Shown: positions 48,251-57,297 of the stretch, piece by piece
Position numbering within the stretch: the first letter of the stretch is position 1
How the letters are laid out: the number at the start of each line of letters is the position of its first letter
Origin: Clostridiales bacterium
GTDB taxonomy: Bacteria; Bacillota; Dethiobacteria; Dethiobacterales; Dethiobacteraceae
Direction: 5' to 3'
Assembly: GCA_018335855.1 (NCBI GenBank)
Contig: JAGXRM010000010.1
Location: 161,778 to 225,777 of the forward strand
Length of the DNA stretch: 64,000 nt
Notes under the pieces: generated by a model
Databases searched by the model: none
What the model was told of the DNA's origin: nothing
Seen by the model: the letters and a program-made list of their open reading frames with translations, nothing else
Program-made: the position numbers and the translations under genes

Positions 48251-50335
48251 GTGAAAAACTACACAACCGAACAAATCCGCAACGTCGCCCTGATTTCACA
48301 TGGCGGAGCCGGAAAAACCTCTTTGGCCGAGGCGATGCTTTATACATCCGGGGCCATTACCCGTTTGGGAAAGGTGGAGGCCGGTACAACCACTACAGAC
48401 TTTGATCCTGAAGAAGTAAAACGGCAGATTACCATTAATACTTCATTGGCTCCCGTTGAATGGGCCGGCACGAAAATTAATCTGCTGGATACTCCTGGTT
48501 ATTTCGATTTTATCGGCGATGTAGCAGGGGCCATGCGTGTTGCCGACGCCGCGGTCGTTGTCGTCTCAGCAATTTCCGGTGTAAAAGTGGGCACGGAAAA
48601 AGTTTGGACGTATGCCAATGAAAATAACATGCCCCGACTGGTATTTATCAATAAAATGGACCGGGAAAACGCAAATTTTGATCGGACCCTGGCAAATTTG
48701 CAGGAGTTTTTTGGGCAGAATGTAGTACCGGTTCAAGTTCCTATCGGAGCGGAAGCATCACTGAAAGGTGTTGTAGATCTTGTTAAGTTAAAAGCCTATA
48801 CGTTTGAAGGAGAAGGTAAAAAAAGAACGGAGGGGCCGATTCCCGAGGATTTGGCCACAGTCGTTGAGAACTACCGCGAGAAACTGATGGAAGCCGTTGC
48901 GGAAAGTGATGACGATCTAATCATGAAATACTTAGAGGGGGAACCGCTGACAGATGCAGAAATGACTGCAGGGTTACGTGCAGGTATCCTTGCCGGTAAA
49001 GTCATCCCGGTCCTTTGCGGTTCTGCCACACAAAATATAGGGACGCAACTACTCTTAGACATGATATCGTCCACATTCCCATCCCCGGCTGATGTTGGCG
49101 AGGTCAGCGGAATTAAGGCCGGGAGCGGAGAGGATGCTGTTATTAAGATTGATTCTTCCGGTCCGCTAACGGCATTGGTTTTTAAAACATTCGCCGACCC
49201 CTTTGTTGGTAGAATTTCCTACTTCAAAGTATATTCCGGAACCCTAAAAGGGGACAGCCATATCAATAATGCCAACAAAGACAAAGTGGAACGGTTTGGC
49301 CAGGTATTTACCATGCTGGGCAAAAATCAGGTGAATATGGATCAGGTGCCTGCCGGCGATATTGCTGCTGTTGCCAAATTACAGGCTACAGCAACCGGTG
49401 ACACTCTCTGCGATAAAAATTGCAGTGTGATATTACGGCGTGTGGAATTCCCCGCGCCGGTTACAACCTTTGCCGTGGAACCGAAAAAGCAGGGGGAAGA
49501 AGATAAAGTAGCTACCGGGTTAGCCCGTTTCTTGGAAGAGGATCCAACGTTCCGCATGGAGAGAAATGCGGAAGTTAAGCAAACACTGATATCCGGCATG
49601 GGTGAACTGCATCTGGAAATTATTACAAGTCGGTTGGCAAACAAGTTCGGCGTGGAGGTGGAATTGACACTGCCGAAAATTCCGTATAAGGAAACGATTC
49701 GGGGTACAGCCAAAGTGGAAGGTAAACACAAGAAGCAGTCCGGCGGCCGTGGCCAGTTTGGTCATGTCTGGATTGAGTTTGCACCGCTTCAGGATGGTGA
49801 GCACTTCGTCTTTGAGGATAAAATTTTCGGCGGCTCCGTACCGCGTCAGTATATCCCCGCCGTGGAGAAAGGCTTGCGGGAAGCCTTGGAATCCGGAGTT
49901 CTTGCCGGGTATCCCGTTGTTGATATTAGAGCTACTCTTTATGACGGTTCTTACCATAACGTTGACTCCTCAGAAATGGCTTTTAAGATTGCTGCACACC
50001 AGGCATTTAAAAAAGGTGTGGAACAGGCAAAGCCTGTTTTGCTTGAGCCGGTTATGTTAGTAGAAGTTGTTGTGCCTGATCAGTTTATGGGAGATATTAT
50101 GGGTGATATGAACAGCCGCCGGGGCCGTATCTTGGGGATGGAGCCGTCCAACGGTATTCAAATCATCAGAGCAAATGTGCCAATGTCGGAAATGCTCAAA
50201 TATGCTATTGATTTGCGCTCGATGACTCAGGGCCGCGGCTCGTTTAGCATGAAGTTCGACCGTTATGAGGAAGTTCCCGCCCATACTGCGGAGCAGGTCA
50301 TTGCCGCAGCCAAGGCGGAAAAGGAAGAAGAGTAA
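48251..50335 (+). CDS. Elongation factor G paralog (FusA2-type)
   Basis: A 694-residue GTPase from GTG 48251 (GGAGG eight bases upstream). GTP motifs are SHGGAGKTSLAEAML, DTPGYFDF and NKMD. All EF-G domains are present with normal length. SHGGAGKT in place of the canonical AHIDAGKT marks the EF-G-like paralog group of Clostridia, distinct from the fusA in the str operon. Role in translation not established for this subgroup. It has its own upstream region and terminator. Confidence 0.92.
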   Translation: MKNYTTEQIRNVALISHGGAGKTSLAEAMLYTSGAITRLGKVEAGTTTTDFDPEEVKRQITINTSLAPVEWAGTKINLLDTPGYFDFIGDVAGAMRVADAAVVVVSAISGVKVGTEKVWTYANENNMPRLVFINKMDRENANFDRTLANLQEFFGQNVVPVQVPIGAEASLKGVVDLVKLKAYTFEGEGKKRTEGPIPEDLATVVENYREKLMEAVAESDDDLIMKYLEGEPLTDAEMTAGLRAGILAGKVIPVLCGSATQNIGTQLLLDMISSTFPSPADVGEVSGIKAGSGEDAVIKIDSSGPLTALVFKTFADPFVGRISYFKVYSGTLKGDSHINNANKDKVERFGQVFTMLGKNQVNMDQVPAGDIAAVAKLQATATGDTLCDKNCSVILRRVEFPAPVTTFAVEPKKQGEEDKVATGLARFLEEDPTFRMERNAEVKQTLISGMGELHLEIITSRLANKFGVEVELTLPKIPYKETIRGTAKVEGKHKKQSGGRGQFGHVWIEFAPLQDGEHFVFEDKIFGGSVPRQYIPAVEKGLREALESGVLAGYPVVDIRATLYDGSYHNVDSSEMAFKIAAHQAFKKGVEQAKPVLLEPVMLVEVVVPDQFMGDIMGDMNSRRGRILGMEPSNGIQIIRANVPMSEMLKYAIDLRSMTQGRGSFSMKFDRYEEVPAHTAEQVIAAAKAEKEEE

Positions 50336-50360
50336 AGTGCTGCAACCAACCAAAAACAAA

Positions 50361-50390
50361 AAGAGCAAGCGTGTTGCGCTTGCTCTTTTG
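50361..50390 (+). terminator. Terminator after the EF-G paralog
   Basis: Perfect 11-base stem 50361-50371/50377-50387 ending in TTTT. Confidence 0.9.
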
Positions 50391-50450
50391 CACAGACGAT
50401 ACTACCCTTGCATAGATTATTAAAACAAATACATGTGCGGAGGAAAGTGT

Positions 50451-51509
50451 ATGAGTAAACGAACTATTGCAGTGCTGTTTGGCGGACGTTCCGGGGAGCA
50501 CGAAGTTTCGTTACGCTCAGCAGCATCAATTATTGAAGCGCTGCGAAAGCAAGAAAACATTCATGTTTTACCGGTGGAAATCACCAAAGAGGGGATGTGG
50601 CTCCTGGAGAAAACGCCGGTGGCTATTTTGCCTGATCCCGCAATTGGCGGCCTTTTTCTTCTCGATGGGGAGAATGCCGGTGATGTCTTGACTGTGGATG
50701 TGGTATTTCCAGTCCTGCACGGCACGTATGGGGAAGATGGCACGGTACAGGGATTGTTGGAACTGGCGGGAATTCCGTACGTGGGTGCCGGTGTTCTCGG
50801 CTCCGCCGTCGGCATGGATAAAATTTTGATGAAATCGGTGTTGCGGCAGGCAGGCCTCCCTGTGGGTGACTATCTTTGGTTTTCCGCGTTTCAATGGGAC
50901 AGGAAGAAAGATAGCCTTGTTTCTCAGACAGAGAAGGAGTTGGGCTACCCCTGTTTTGTCAAGCCGGCTAACCTGGGCTCCAGTGTTGGCATCTCAAAAG
51001 CGTATGACCGGGTGGGGTTTATAGAGGCGGTAGGGGAAGCTCTTCGCTATGACAGACGAATTCTGGTAGAAAAACACCTGTCCGGCCGGGAAATTGAGTG
51101 CAGTGTGCTGGGCAACGAAGAACCGTCGGCTTCTGTTCTCGGCGAGGTTATTCCCTGCAATGATTTTTATGACTATAAAGCAAAATACATAGATGACCGC
51201 TCAGAGCTGATGATTCCGGCAAAGCTTTCCCCGCAACTGGAGGAAAAGGTGAAAGAACTGGCGGTGGAAACCTTTTTGGCGCTGGACTGTGCAGGGTTAG
51301 GGCGGGTTGACTTCTTTGTGGATGATACCCGGGAGCAGATTTGGGTCAATGAAATTAATACTCTGCCGGGATTTACTTCCATTAGTATGTATCCTAAGCT
51401 CTGGGAAGCCAGCGGCGTCTCTTTTGATGAACTTTTAGCAAAACTGGTGGACCTGGCGATAGAACGGTTTAATCAGAAGGCCCGCCAGGAAACTACCTTT
51501 CAGATATAA
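50451..51509 (+). CDS. ddl: D-alanine--D-alanine ligase
   Basis: A 352-residue ATP-grasp enzyme making the D-Ala-D-Ala dipeptide for peptidoglycan. Motifs: VLFGGRSGEHEVSLRSA, FPVLHGTYGEDGTVQGLLEL, PCFVKPANLGSSVGISKA and NEINTLPGFTSISMYPKLW. ATG 50451 is preferred as it follows a GGAGG site. The position equivalent to the D-Ala/D-Lac specificity residue lies in the KAKYIDD loop, as in ordinary Ddl. Followed after 16 bases by an unknown secreted protein. Confidence 0.97.
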   Translation: MSKRTIAVLFGGRSGEHEVSLRSAASIIEALRKQENIHVLPVEITKEGMWLLEKTPVAILPDPAIGGLFLLDGENAGDVLTVDVVFPVLHGTYGEDGTVQGLLELAGIPYVGAGVLGSAVGMDKILMKSVLRQAGLPVGDYLWFSAFQWDRKKDSLVSQTEKELGYPCFVKPANLGSSVGISKAYDRVGFIEAVGEALRYDRRILVEKHLSGREIECSVLGNEEPSASVLGEVIPCNDFYDYKAKYIDDRSELMIPAKLSPQLEEKVKELAVETFLALDCAGLGRVDFFVDDTREQIWVNEINTLPGFTSISMYPKLWEASGVSFDELLAKLVDLAIERFNQKARQETTFQI

Positions 51510-51525
51510 GATATGAGGTGAATAT

Positions 51526-52170
51526 ATGAAGCGCATTTTTCCCCTGGCGCTCTTTTTATTAGTATTGTGGACAAGCTCGACAGCCGCCAGACTCATTGTG
51601 TTTACAGCAGAGGAAATGCTGGAACAGGCCCAGTTTATCTTAATTGGAGAGGTCAAAGAGCTACGCCAAGACCCCCAGCTCGAGTTTGTGCTGGAGGTGG
51701 AGACCGTGTATAAAGGAGAAATCGGCATGGCTCGCATTTCTGTGCCACTGCGGGAGAGTTTCGGCATTTCTCCTGTAATCGAGGTATCGATAGAGCCACC
51801 CTATGTGGGCGCGCGGATGCTGTTACTACTCAGGGTGAATGAATTCGGTCGCCTTGCTCCTGTGGCAGATTTAAATTGGGCGGCATATGTCAGCGAAGGC
51901 CGTGTTTCAGAACTTTATTTAGGCGCAGCGGCACACCAACAGCAAGAAGCGGATTATGTTAATGCATTTAATCTGTTTCTCAGTGAAAACCCGGGAAAAG
52001 TTGTGACAAAATTGCCTGTTGATGATAACGGAGACGTTGTAAACCCGGAAAAAAGCGCCGGGCAGTTAACGTCCGCAATCTTCCTTATGCTGGCCGGTGT
52101 TTTGCTGATACTGATGGTAGTCTCCGCTAAAATTAAAAGGAATTCAGTGTCCCGCAAGAAAAGCCTTTAG
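51526..52170 (+). CDS. Unknown exported protein with C-terminal membrane anchor
   Basis: A 214-residue protein not recognised. An N-terminal signal peptide (MKRIFPLALFLLVLWTSSTA, cleavage after about residue 20-21) is followed by a beta-rich domain (VKELRQDPQLEFVLEVETVY, then KGEIGMARISVPLRE), a coiled or low-complexity stretch, and one membrane helix (about 182-202) before a basic tail. It is probably surface-exposed and anchored at its C-terminus. It follows ddl by 16 bases with a GAGGTG site. Its last 27 bases overlap the end of the convergent gene at 52144. Confidence 0.75.
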   Translation: MKRIFPLALFLLVLWTSSTAARLIVFTAEEMLEQAQFILIGEVKELRQDPQLEFVLEVETVYKGEIGMARISVPLRESFGISPVIEVSIEPPYVGARMLLLLRVNEFGRLAPVADLNWAAYVSEGRVSELYLGAAAHQQQEADYVNAFNLFLSENPGKVVTKLPVDDNGDVVNPEKSAGQLTSAIFLMLAGVLLILMVVSAKIKRNSVSRKKSL

Positions 52171-52677
52171 TATGGCCTGTGGTGATTCGTCCATCACGGC
52201 TAGCCAATACACATATAGGCCGTCAAGGTAATAATAATGGTCCATGCCCATCCCGATCACATGATAGATTTCCATGCCTTCCGCCTCAAACGTGGTTTTC
52301 TCTTGGAAAACGGGGCTGGCGGGCATTTTTGTTACCATTAAATCCATAAGCTCTGCAGCTTCTTCCTCTGTAGCGGAAACGGAGACCCAAACCGTCATTT
52401 CGGAGGCCTTGTGTTCGTAACGGCCGATGATTCCGTCGGCTAGCGGAAACTGGCTGTTATGCAGGCGTAAAATATCACGCCGGGCGGCATCACCGCTGTA
52501 AAAAGAAACAAGCTCCAGTTGAACAACCTGACGCGGCAGCTCTGGAAGCGTAGCCGCCACAGTTTCGGCATTTCCGCTTACCGGCGGGCTCTGCGGAGGT
52601 GAACCGCCGTTATATTTTACAGCAACCGCTAAAAGAATAATCACCATGGCGACTATTGCAAGACAGTATCGTTTCAT
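52144..52677 (-). CDS. Unknown membrane-anchored or secreted protein
   Basis: A 177-residue protein from ATG 52677 with a GGAGGTG site. It begins MKRYCLAIVAMVIILLAVAV, an uncleaved anchor or signal, then a proline-rich linker (GGSPPQSPPVSG) and an alpha/beta domain (DILRLHNSQFPLADGIIGRY, AEGMEIYHVIGMGMDHYYYL). No family recognised. It is on the lagging strand, unlike its neighbours, and converges with the gene at 51526 with 27 bases of 3' overlap. Stop-to-stop overlaps of real genes are unusual but both frames have good starts. Confidence 0.7.
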   Translation of the reverse strand: MKRYCLAIVAMVIILLAVAVKYNGGSPPQSPPVSGNAETVAATLPELPRQVVQLELVSFYSGDAARRDILRLHNSQFPLADGIIGRYEHKASEMTVWVSVSATEEEAAELMDLMVTKMPASPVFQEKTTFEAEGMEIYHVIGMGMDHYYYLDGLYVYWLAVMDESPQAILKAFLAGH

Positions 52678-52825
52678 AAGCACCTCCGTATAATATGGGT
52701 ACAATTGGATTATAACATAAAACAATAAGCCGACGCTTGTCCTTTAAAGGAAAGTATAGTAGAATAAATTATTAAACAATCCAAATTCTATGGATACAGG
52801 GTTTATTGAAGGGGGATCATTTTTT

Positions 52826-53710
52826 ATGGCAGAACAAGGGACTTTTCGAGTTAAAGCCGGCCTTGCAGAAATGCAAAAAGGCGGCGTAATTATGGATGTA
52901 ACGACACCGGAGCAGGCAAAGATTGCTGAAGAGGCCGGGGCGGTAGCTGTGATGGCTCTGGAACGGGTACCCGCAGATATTCGGGCTGCCGGTGGCGTAG
53001 CCAGGATGGCTCATCCTGAAATCATTACCAGGATTATGGATGTATCTACCATTCCTGTTATGGCTAAAGCAAGAATTGGACATTTTGTAGAGGCGAAAAT
53101 CCTTGAGGCACTGGGTGTAGACTATATTGATGAGAGTGAAGTACTGACACCGGCTGATGAGGATTTTCATATTAACAAATCAGACTTTACAGTACCTTTT
53201 GTCTGCGGTGCGCGGAATCTGGGGGAGGCGCTACGACGGATTGGTGAAGGCGCCGCCATGATTCGTACCAAGGGGGAACCGGGCACAGGTAATGTGGTCG
53301 AAGCAGTCCGGCATATCCGTATGGTTATGGGTGAAATCAGGAAACTGGTGAATACACCTGACGATGAATTGATGACTTTCGCCAAAAATATAGCTGCACC
53401 CTTTGAATTGGTCCGTGAAGTTAAGAGGCTGGGTCGACTGCCGGTCGTTAATTTTGCTGCCGGTGGTATTGCCACGCCCGCAGACGCAGCACTGATGATG
53501 CAGCTTGGCTGCGACGGGATTTTTGTAGGCTCGGGCATTTTTAAATCAAAGGACCCCAAGGCAATGGCTAAAGCCATTGTTGACGCTACCCTTCATTTCG
53601 ATGATGCTAAAGCTTTAGCCGAAATCTCCCGCGGTATCGGTGACGCCATGCCCGGCCTGGAGATTTCAAGCATTCGTCAGGAAGAACGGATGCAGGAACG
53701 CGGCTGGTAG
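52826..53710 (+). CDS. pdxS: Pyridoxal 5'-phosphate synthase subunit PdxS
   Basis: A 294-residue PLP synthase lyase subunit from ATG 52826 (GGGGG site upstream). Motifs [51 protein letters not shown] and [15 protein letters not shown] are complete. It condenses ribose 5-phosphate, glyceraldehyde 3-phosphate and ammonia from PdxT into PLP. Immediately followed by pdxT. Confidence 0.98.
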   Translation: MAEQGTFRVKAGLAEMQKGGVIMDVTTPEQAKIAEEAGAVAVMALERVPADIRAAGGVARMAHPEIITRIMDVSTIPVMAKARIGHFVEAKILEALGVDYIDESEVLTPADEDFHINKSDFTVPFVCGARNLGEALRRIGEGAAMIRTKGEPGTGNVVEAVRHIRMVMGEIRKLVNTPDDELMTFAKNIAAPFELVREVKRLGRLPVVNFAAGGIATPADAALMMQLGCDGIFVGSGIFKSKDPKAMAKAIVDATLHFDDAKALAEISRGIGDAMPGLEISSIRQEERMQERGW

Positions 53711-53720
53711 GAATTATCAA

Positions 53721-54305
53721 ATGAAAATTGGCGTTCTTTGTATCCAGGGAGCCGTTCGTGAACATGTGGCCGCCTTGGAAAAATGCGGTGTTGAAGTAAT
53801 ATGTGTGAAAAGAAAAGAACAGTTTGCTGACTTGGACGGACTGATAATACCAGGTGGTGAAAGTACAACAATCGGCAAGCTTTTGGACCGCTTCGGCCTG
53901 GGTGCCAGTATTATCGGGATGATTGTAGAGGGAAAACCGGTTTACGGCACATGTGCCGGGCTGATTTTGCTGGCGCGTAAGGTAGAGGGTTCAGATCAGT
54001 ATCTTTTAGGACAGATGGATATAACTGTAGCCCGCAATGCTTTTGGCCGTCAGCGGGAAAGCTTTGAGGCTCCTTTATCTATCGCTTCCCTGGGAGAGGA
54101 ACCTTATTGCGCTGTTTTCATTCGTGCGCCGCTGATTAAAAGTGTAGGTGAAAATGTGGAAACCCTGGCCACCTGCAATGGAGAAATTGTGGCGGCGCGG
54201 CAGGGCAACCTGCTGGTAAGCGCATTTCATCCTGAACTGACCGATGACACCAGGATGCATCGCTATTTTATTGAGATGGTGAAAGAGTGGAAACAAAAAC
54301 AATAA
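53721..54305 (+). CDS. pdxT: Pyridoxal 5'-phosphate synthase glutaminase subunit PdxT
   Basis: A 194-residue class I glutaminase that supplies ammonia to PdxS. The start (MKIGVLCIQGAVREHV) and active site are seen: nucleophile C in YGTCAGLILL and the His-Glu pair in SAFHPELTDD. It starts ten bases after pdxS. An intrinsic terminator follows. Confidence 0.98.
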   Translation: MKIGVLCIQGAVREHVAALEKCGVEVICVKRKEQFADLDGLIIPGGESTTIGKLLDRFGLGASIIGMIVEGKPVYGTCAGLILLARKVEGSDQYLLGQMDITVARNAFGRQRESFEAPLSIASLGEEPYCAVFIRAPLIKSVGENVETLATCNGEIVAARQGNLLVSAFHPELTDDTRMHRYFIEMVKEWKQKQ

Positions 54306-54344
54306 CTCCTGCATCTTTTATGAACGGCCTGTAAGGTGTAGTCT

Positions 54345-54369
54345 GAGAAGGGGAAACCCTTCTCTTTTT
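54345..54369 (+). terminator. Terminator after pdxST
   Basis: Perfect eight-base stem 54345-54352/54357-54364 with GAAA loop and TTTTT. Confidence 0.93.
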
Positions 54370-54431
54370 GGTATCTCTTTCAAACAAGGAGAAACCATTT
54401 CTGTGTGGAAATAGTGTACGGGGTGATAAGA

Positions 54432-55091
54432 ATGTCGGAAAAAATACTCTTCGACCTGCTGGCGCCAAGCAGTCGCCGGTTTTTAACGCCGGTTTTATCC
54501 CGACAAACCGGGGCCGAAAGTTGCCCGGAGACATTAGACGAACTGGCAGCAAAGACGGCGGACTGTGTCTGTTGCGCTTTGCGCAACAGTGCCAGCCAAG
54601 TCGTTTTCGGCCAGGGGAATCCCCATGCTGCACTGATGTTTGTCGGGGAAGGGCCCGGAGCCGAAGAAGACAAACAGGGTCAGCCTTTTGTCGGGGCAGC
54701 GGGGCAACTCCTGGATAAGATACTGACTGCCATTGATCTTAGCCGGGAAGAAGTATATATTGCCAATATTGTTAAATGCCGGCCGCCAGAAAACAGAACG
54801 CCAAGTGTAAAAGAAGCGGGGACCTGTCTGCCCTACCTCACCCAACAGATCGCTTTGATTCAACCTAAAATTATTGTCTGCCTTGGCTCTGTGGCCGCAC
54901 AGACATTAATTGATTCCAAACAAAAAATAAGCCAGATGCGGGGAACCTGGCATGAAAAAAACGGTATTCGCTATATAGCAACATTTCATCCTGCAGCTTT
55001 ACTGCGCGACCCGTCCCGAAAGCGCCCTGTCTGGGAAGACATGAAGAAAGTCCGGGATGCATATCAGGAAATACTAGGGAGGAGGGTTTGA
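54432..55091 (+). CDS. Family 4 uracil-DNA glycosylase (Fe-S)
   Basis: A 219-residue DNA repair enzyme removing uracil. ATG 54432 follows GGGGTGA. Family 4 motifs: GEGPGAEEDKQGQPFVG (about 73-89) and FHPAALLR near the C-terminus. The four cluster cysteines fit: C45 and C48 (CVCC), C116 (VKCRPP) and C132 (GTCLPYL), the C-x2-C ... C-x15-C pattern of [4Fe-4S] UDGs. Its stop overlaps the start region of the response regulator gene, so the two are likely co-transcribed. Confidence 0.93.
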   Translation: MSEKILFDLLAPSSRRFLTPVLSRQTGAESCPETLDELAAKTADCVCCALRNSASQVVFGQGNPHAALMFVGEGPGAEEDKQGQPFVGAAGQLLDKILTAIDLSREEVYIANIVKCRPPENRTPSVKEAGTCLPYLTQQIALIQPKIIVCLGSVAAQTLIDSKQKISQMRGTWHEKNGIRYIATFHPAALLRDPSRKRPVWEDMKKVRDAYQEILGRRV

Positions 55092-55093
55092 CA

Positions 55094-55792
55094 TTGTCAC
55101 GGGTTTTAATTGTCGATGATGAAAAAACGATTGTTAAGGGGCTAAAATTTAGCTTAGAGAGAGAAGGATACGAAGTCAGCACAGCCTACGACGGTGAAGA
55201 GGCGTTAAAAATTTTTAATGAAGAGAAACCGGACTTAATCGTTTTGGACCTGATGCTACCCGGTGTGGACGGCTTCGAAGTATGCCGCCGTATCCGTAAA
55301 GGAAGTGAAGTACCGATTATTATGCTCACTGCCAAAGGAGAGGATATTGATAAAATCCTTGGCCTGGAGTTGGGTGCAGATGATTATATGACAAAACCGT
55401 TTAACCCCAGAGAGCTTGTTGCCCGGGTGAAGGCGATTCTTCGTCGTTCGCAGACGCCCACGCTCGACGCTTCCAACATGCAGGTTATCAGGCTTCAGGA
55501 CATGCAAATTGATCTGTTCCAACACAAAGTTCGGGTTCATGATAAAGATGTTGATTTAACAAGTAAAGAATTTGCCCTGCTCAGCCTCCTGGCCAGCCAT
55601 CCCGGCCGTGTATTTAGCCGGGAAAAATTGTTGGAGCATGTTTGGGGATATGATTATTACGGCGATGCGAGAACGGTGGACGTACACATTCGGCATTTAC
55701 GGGAAAAAATAGAGCCGGATCCTTCCACGCCCCAGTTGATTCTTACTGTATGGGGTGCCGGGTACAAATTCCGGGAGGGGAAAAATGTTTAA
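55094..55792 (+). CDS. OmpR-family response regulator
   Basis: A 232-residue regulator from TTG 55094 (GAGGAGGG seven bases upstream; TTG 55088 is too close to that site). Receiver domain: VLIVDDEKTIV, phosphoacceptor D52 in LIVLDLMLPG, K in MTKPFNP. Winged-helix output domain with EHVWGYDYYGDARTVDVHIRHL. Close in type to WalR but with a separate operon. It overlaps the kinase gene by eight bases. Targets unknown. Confidence 0.95.
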   Translation: MSRVLIVDDEKTIVKGLKFSLEREGYEVSTAYDGEEALKIFNEEKPDLIVLDLMLPGVDGFEVCRRIRKGSEVPIIMLTAKGEDIDKILGLELGADDYMTKPFNPRELVARVKAILRRSQTPTLDASNMQVIRLQDMQIDLFQHKVRVHDKDVDLTSKEFALLSLLASHPGRVFSREKLLEHVWGYDYYGDARTVDVHIRHLREKIEPDPSTPQLILTVWGAGYKFREGKNV

Positions 55793-57230
55793 TAGCATTC
55801 GCACCAAACTTACCGTCACATACCTTGCTTTAATTCTGGCGGTCATGGTGCTTACTTCTTTTTTTCTCCTCAACATTCTTGAGCAATATTATCTTGCTTA
55901 TCATTCTGAGACCATGAATCGGGCTGCTAATTTAGTTTCTGAGTTTTCCTCAGGCTATATGCAGGGTACCCCTGATATTGTTACTGTTTCTAATCTGGCC
56001 GAGGATTTTGCCCGCCAAATCGGTTCCCGCGTGATTATTACCGACCAACGGCAACGTGTGGTTGGAGATTCACTGCGCGTCGGCGGGCTCCTTGGCTCCT
56101 CGTTAAACAGGGAAGAAATAGCCAAAGCGCTGGATGGTGAACGCGGCGAGACCATTCAGTTTTCCGAACAGTCCAATCAGTGGGTCATGCAGATTGCTGT
56201 TCCCATCAAGGTAGAGGGTACGACTGTTGGCAGTGTTTTTATATCGTCATCGTTATCCCTGATTTATCAAGTATTAGAGGATGTTCGCAAATTTTTACAG
56301 ATAGCTACGGCCTTAGCCATTTTGCTGGCCGCCATTTTGGGCACTTTTTTTGCCCACCAGATTACTGTGCCCATTGAATCGCTGACACAAGCAACAGAGC
56401 AGATGGCCCGCGGAGATTTAAACCAGCGTGTCCGTGTGCGCTCCAAAGATGAAATTGGTCGTTTGGCAACACAATTTAACCATATGTCGGGCCGCATGCA
56501 GGAAATGACCCGGCAACTCAGAGACTTTGTGGCTAATGCGTCCCATGAAATGCGGACACCGCTTACATCCCTAAACATCCTTGTGAAATCGCTTCGGGAG
56601 TATCCCCTCGATGTTAAGGAGAGGGAAGAATTTCTCGCTGACATTGACATGGAGTTGGAACGTCTCATTCACTTGGTGGAAAGCTTGCTTGATCTAACAA
56701 GGCTGGACAGACTGGCCACGGATGATACAATGCAAGCTGTCGATATTGTGCCCACAGTGGTAAATACCCTGGATATGTTGAGAAGCAGAGCGGAAAACAA
56801 AGGGATTATATTACGATATACAGTGCCGACCCAGGCACCGCCCGTCTTTGTGGTCATCCATCAAATTAAACAAGTTGTATTTAACCTGGTGGATAACGCG
56901 ATAAAATATACACCATCAGAAGGAGTTGTATCGGTTGTACTGTACCAGGAAGCGGACCAGCTGATTTTAACAGTTGCTGATACAGGGAGCGGTATTCCGG
57001 CAGAACACCGGGAAAAGATTTTTGAACGATTTTACCGAATAGACAAGGCCCGTTCCCGGGAGCAGGGGGGAACAGGTTTGGGTCTGGCTATTGTTAAAGA
57101 GATTGTCAGCCGGCACGGGGGCGAAATTTGGGTTGAGGACCGTGAAGGAAGCCAGGGGGCAAAATTTATCTTCACCCTGCCTCTGGCCGCATCCATGTAC
57201 GAAAACCTGCCTGTTATTAAAAAAACTTAA
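55785..57230 (+). CDS. Sensor histidine kinase
   Basis: A 481-residue kinase from ATG 55785 (GGGAGGGG four bases upstream). TM1 about 8-30, extracytoplasmic sensor about 31-169, TM2 about 170-191, HAMP about 191-243, HisKA with H254 in NASHEMRTPLT, and HATPase about 360-470 with DTGSGIP and [13 protein letters not shown]. Unlike WalK it has no PAS domain. The operon UDG-regulator-kinase-lipoprotein resembles the actinobacterial MtrAB-LpqB set in its last three genes. Confidence 0.95.
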   Translation: MFNSIRTKLTVTYLALILAVMVLTSFFLLNILEQYYLAYHSETMNRAANLVSEFSSGYMQGTPDIVTVSNLAEDFARQIGSRVIITDQRQRVVGDSLRVGGLLGSSLNREEIAKALDGERGETIQFSEQSNQWVMQIAVPIKVEGTTVGSVFISSSLSLIYQVLEDVRKFLQIATALAILLAAILGTFFAHQITVPIESLTQATEQMARGDLNQRVRVRSKDEIGRLATQFNHMSGRMQEMTRQLRDFVANASHEMRTPLTSLNILVKSLREYPLDVKEREEFLADIDMELERLIHLVESLLDLTRLDRLATDDTMQAVDIVPTVVNTLDMLRSRAENKGIILRYTVPTQAPPVFVVIHQIKQVVFNLVDNAIKYTPSEGVVSVVLYQEADQLILTVADTGSGIPAEHREKIFERFYRIDKARSREQGGTGLGLAIVKEIVSRHGGEIWVEDREGSQGAKFIFTLPLAASMYENLPVIKKT

Positions 57231-57297
57231 TGAAAACGTAAACGAGAAACCGTATTTGCCCTGTATAATAGGAGTAATGACGTAGATGAGGTGCAAC

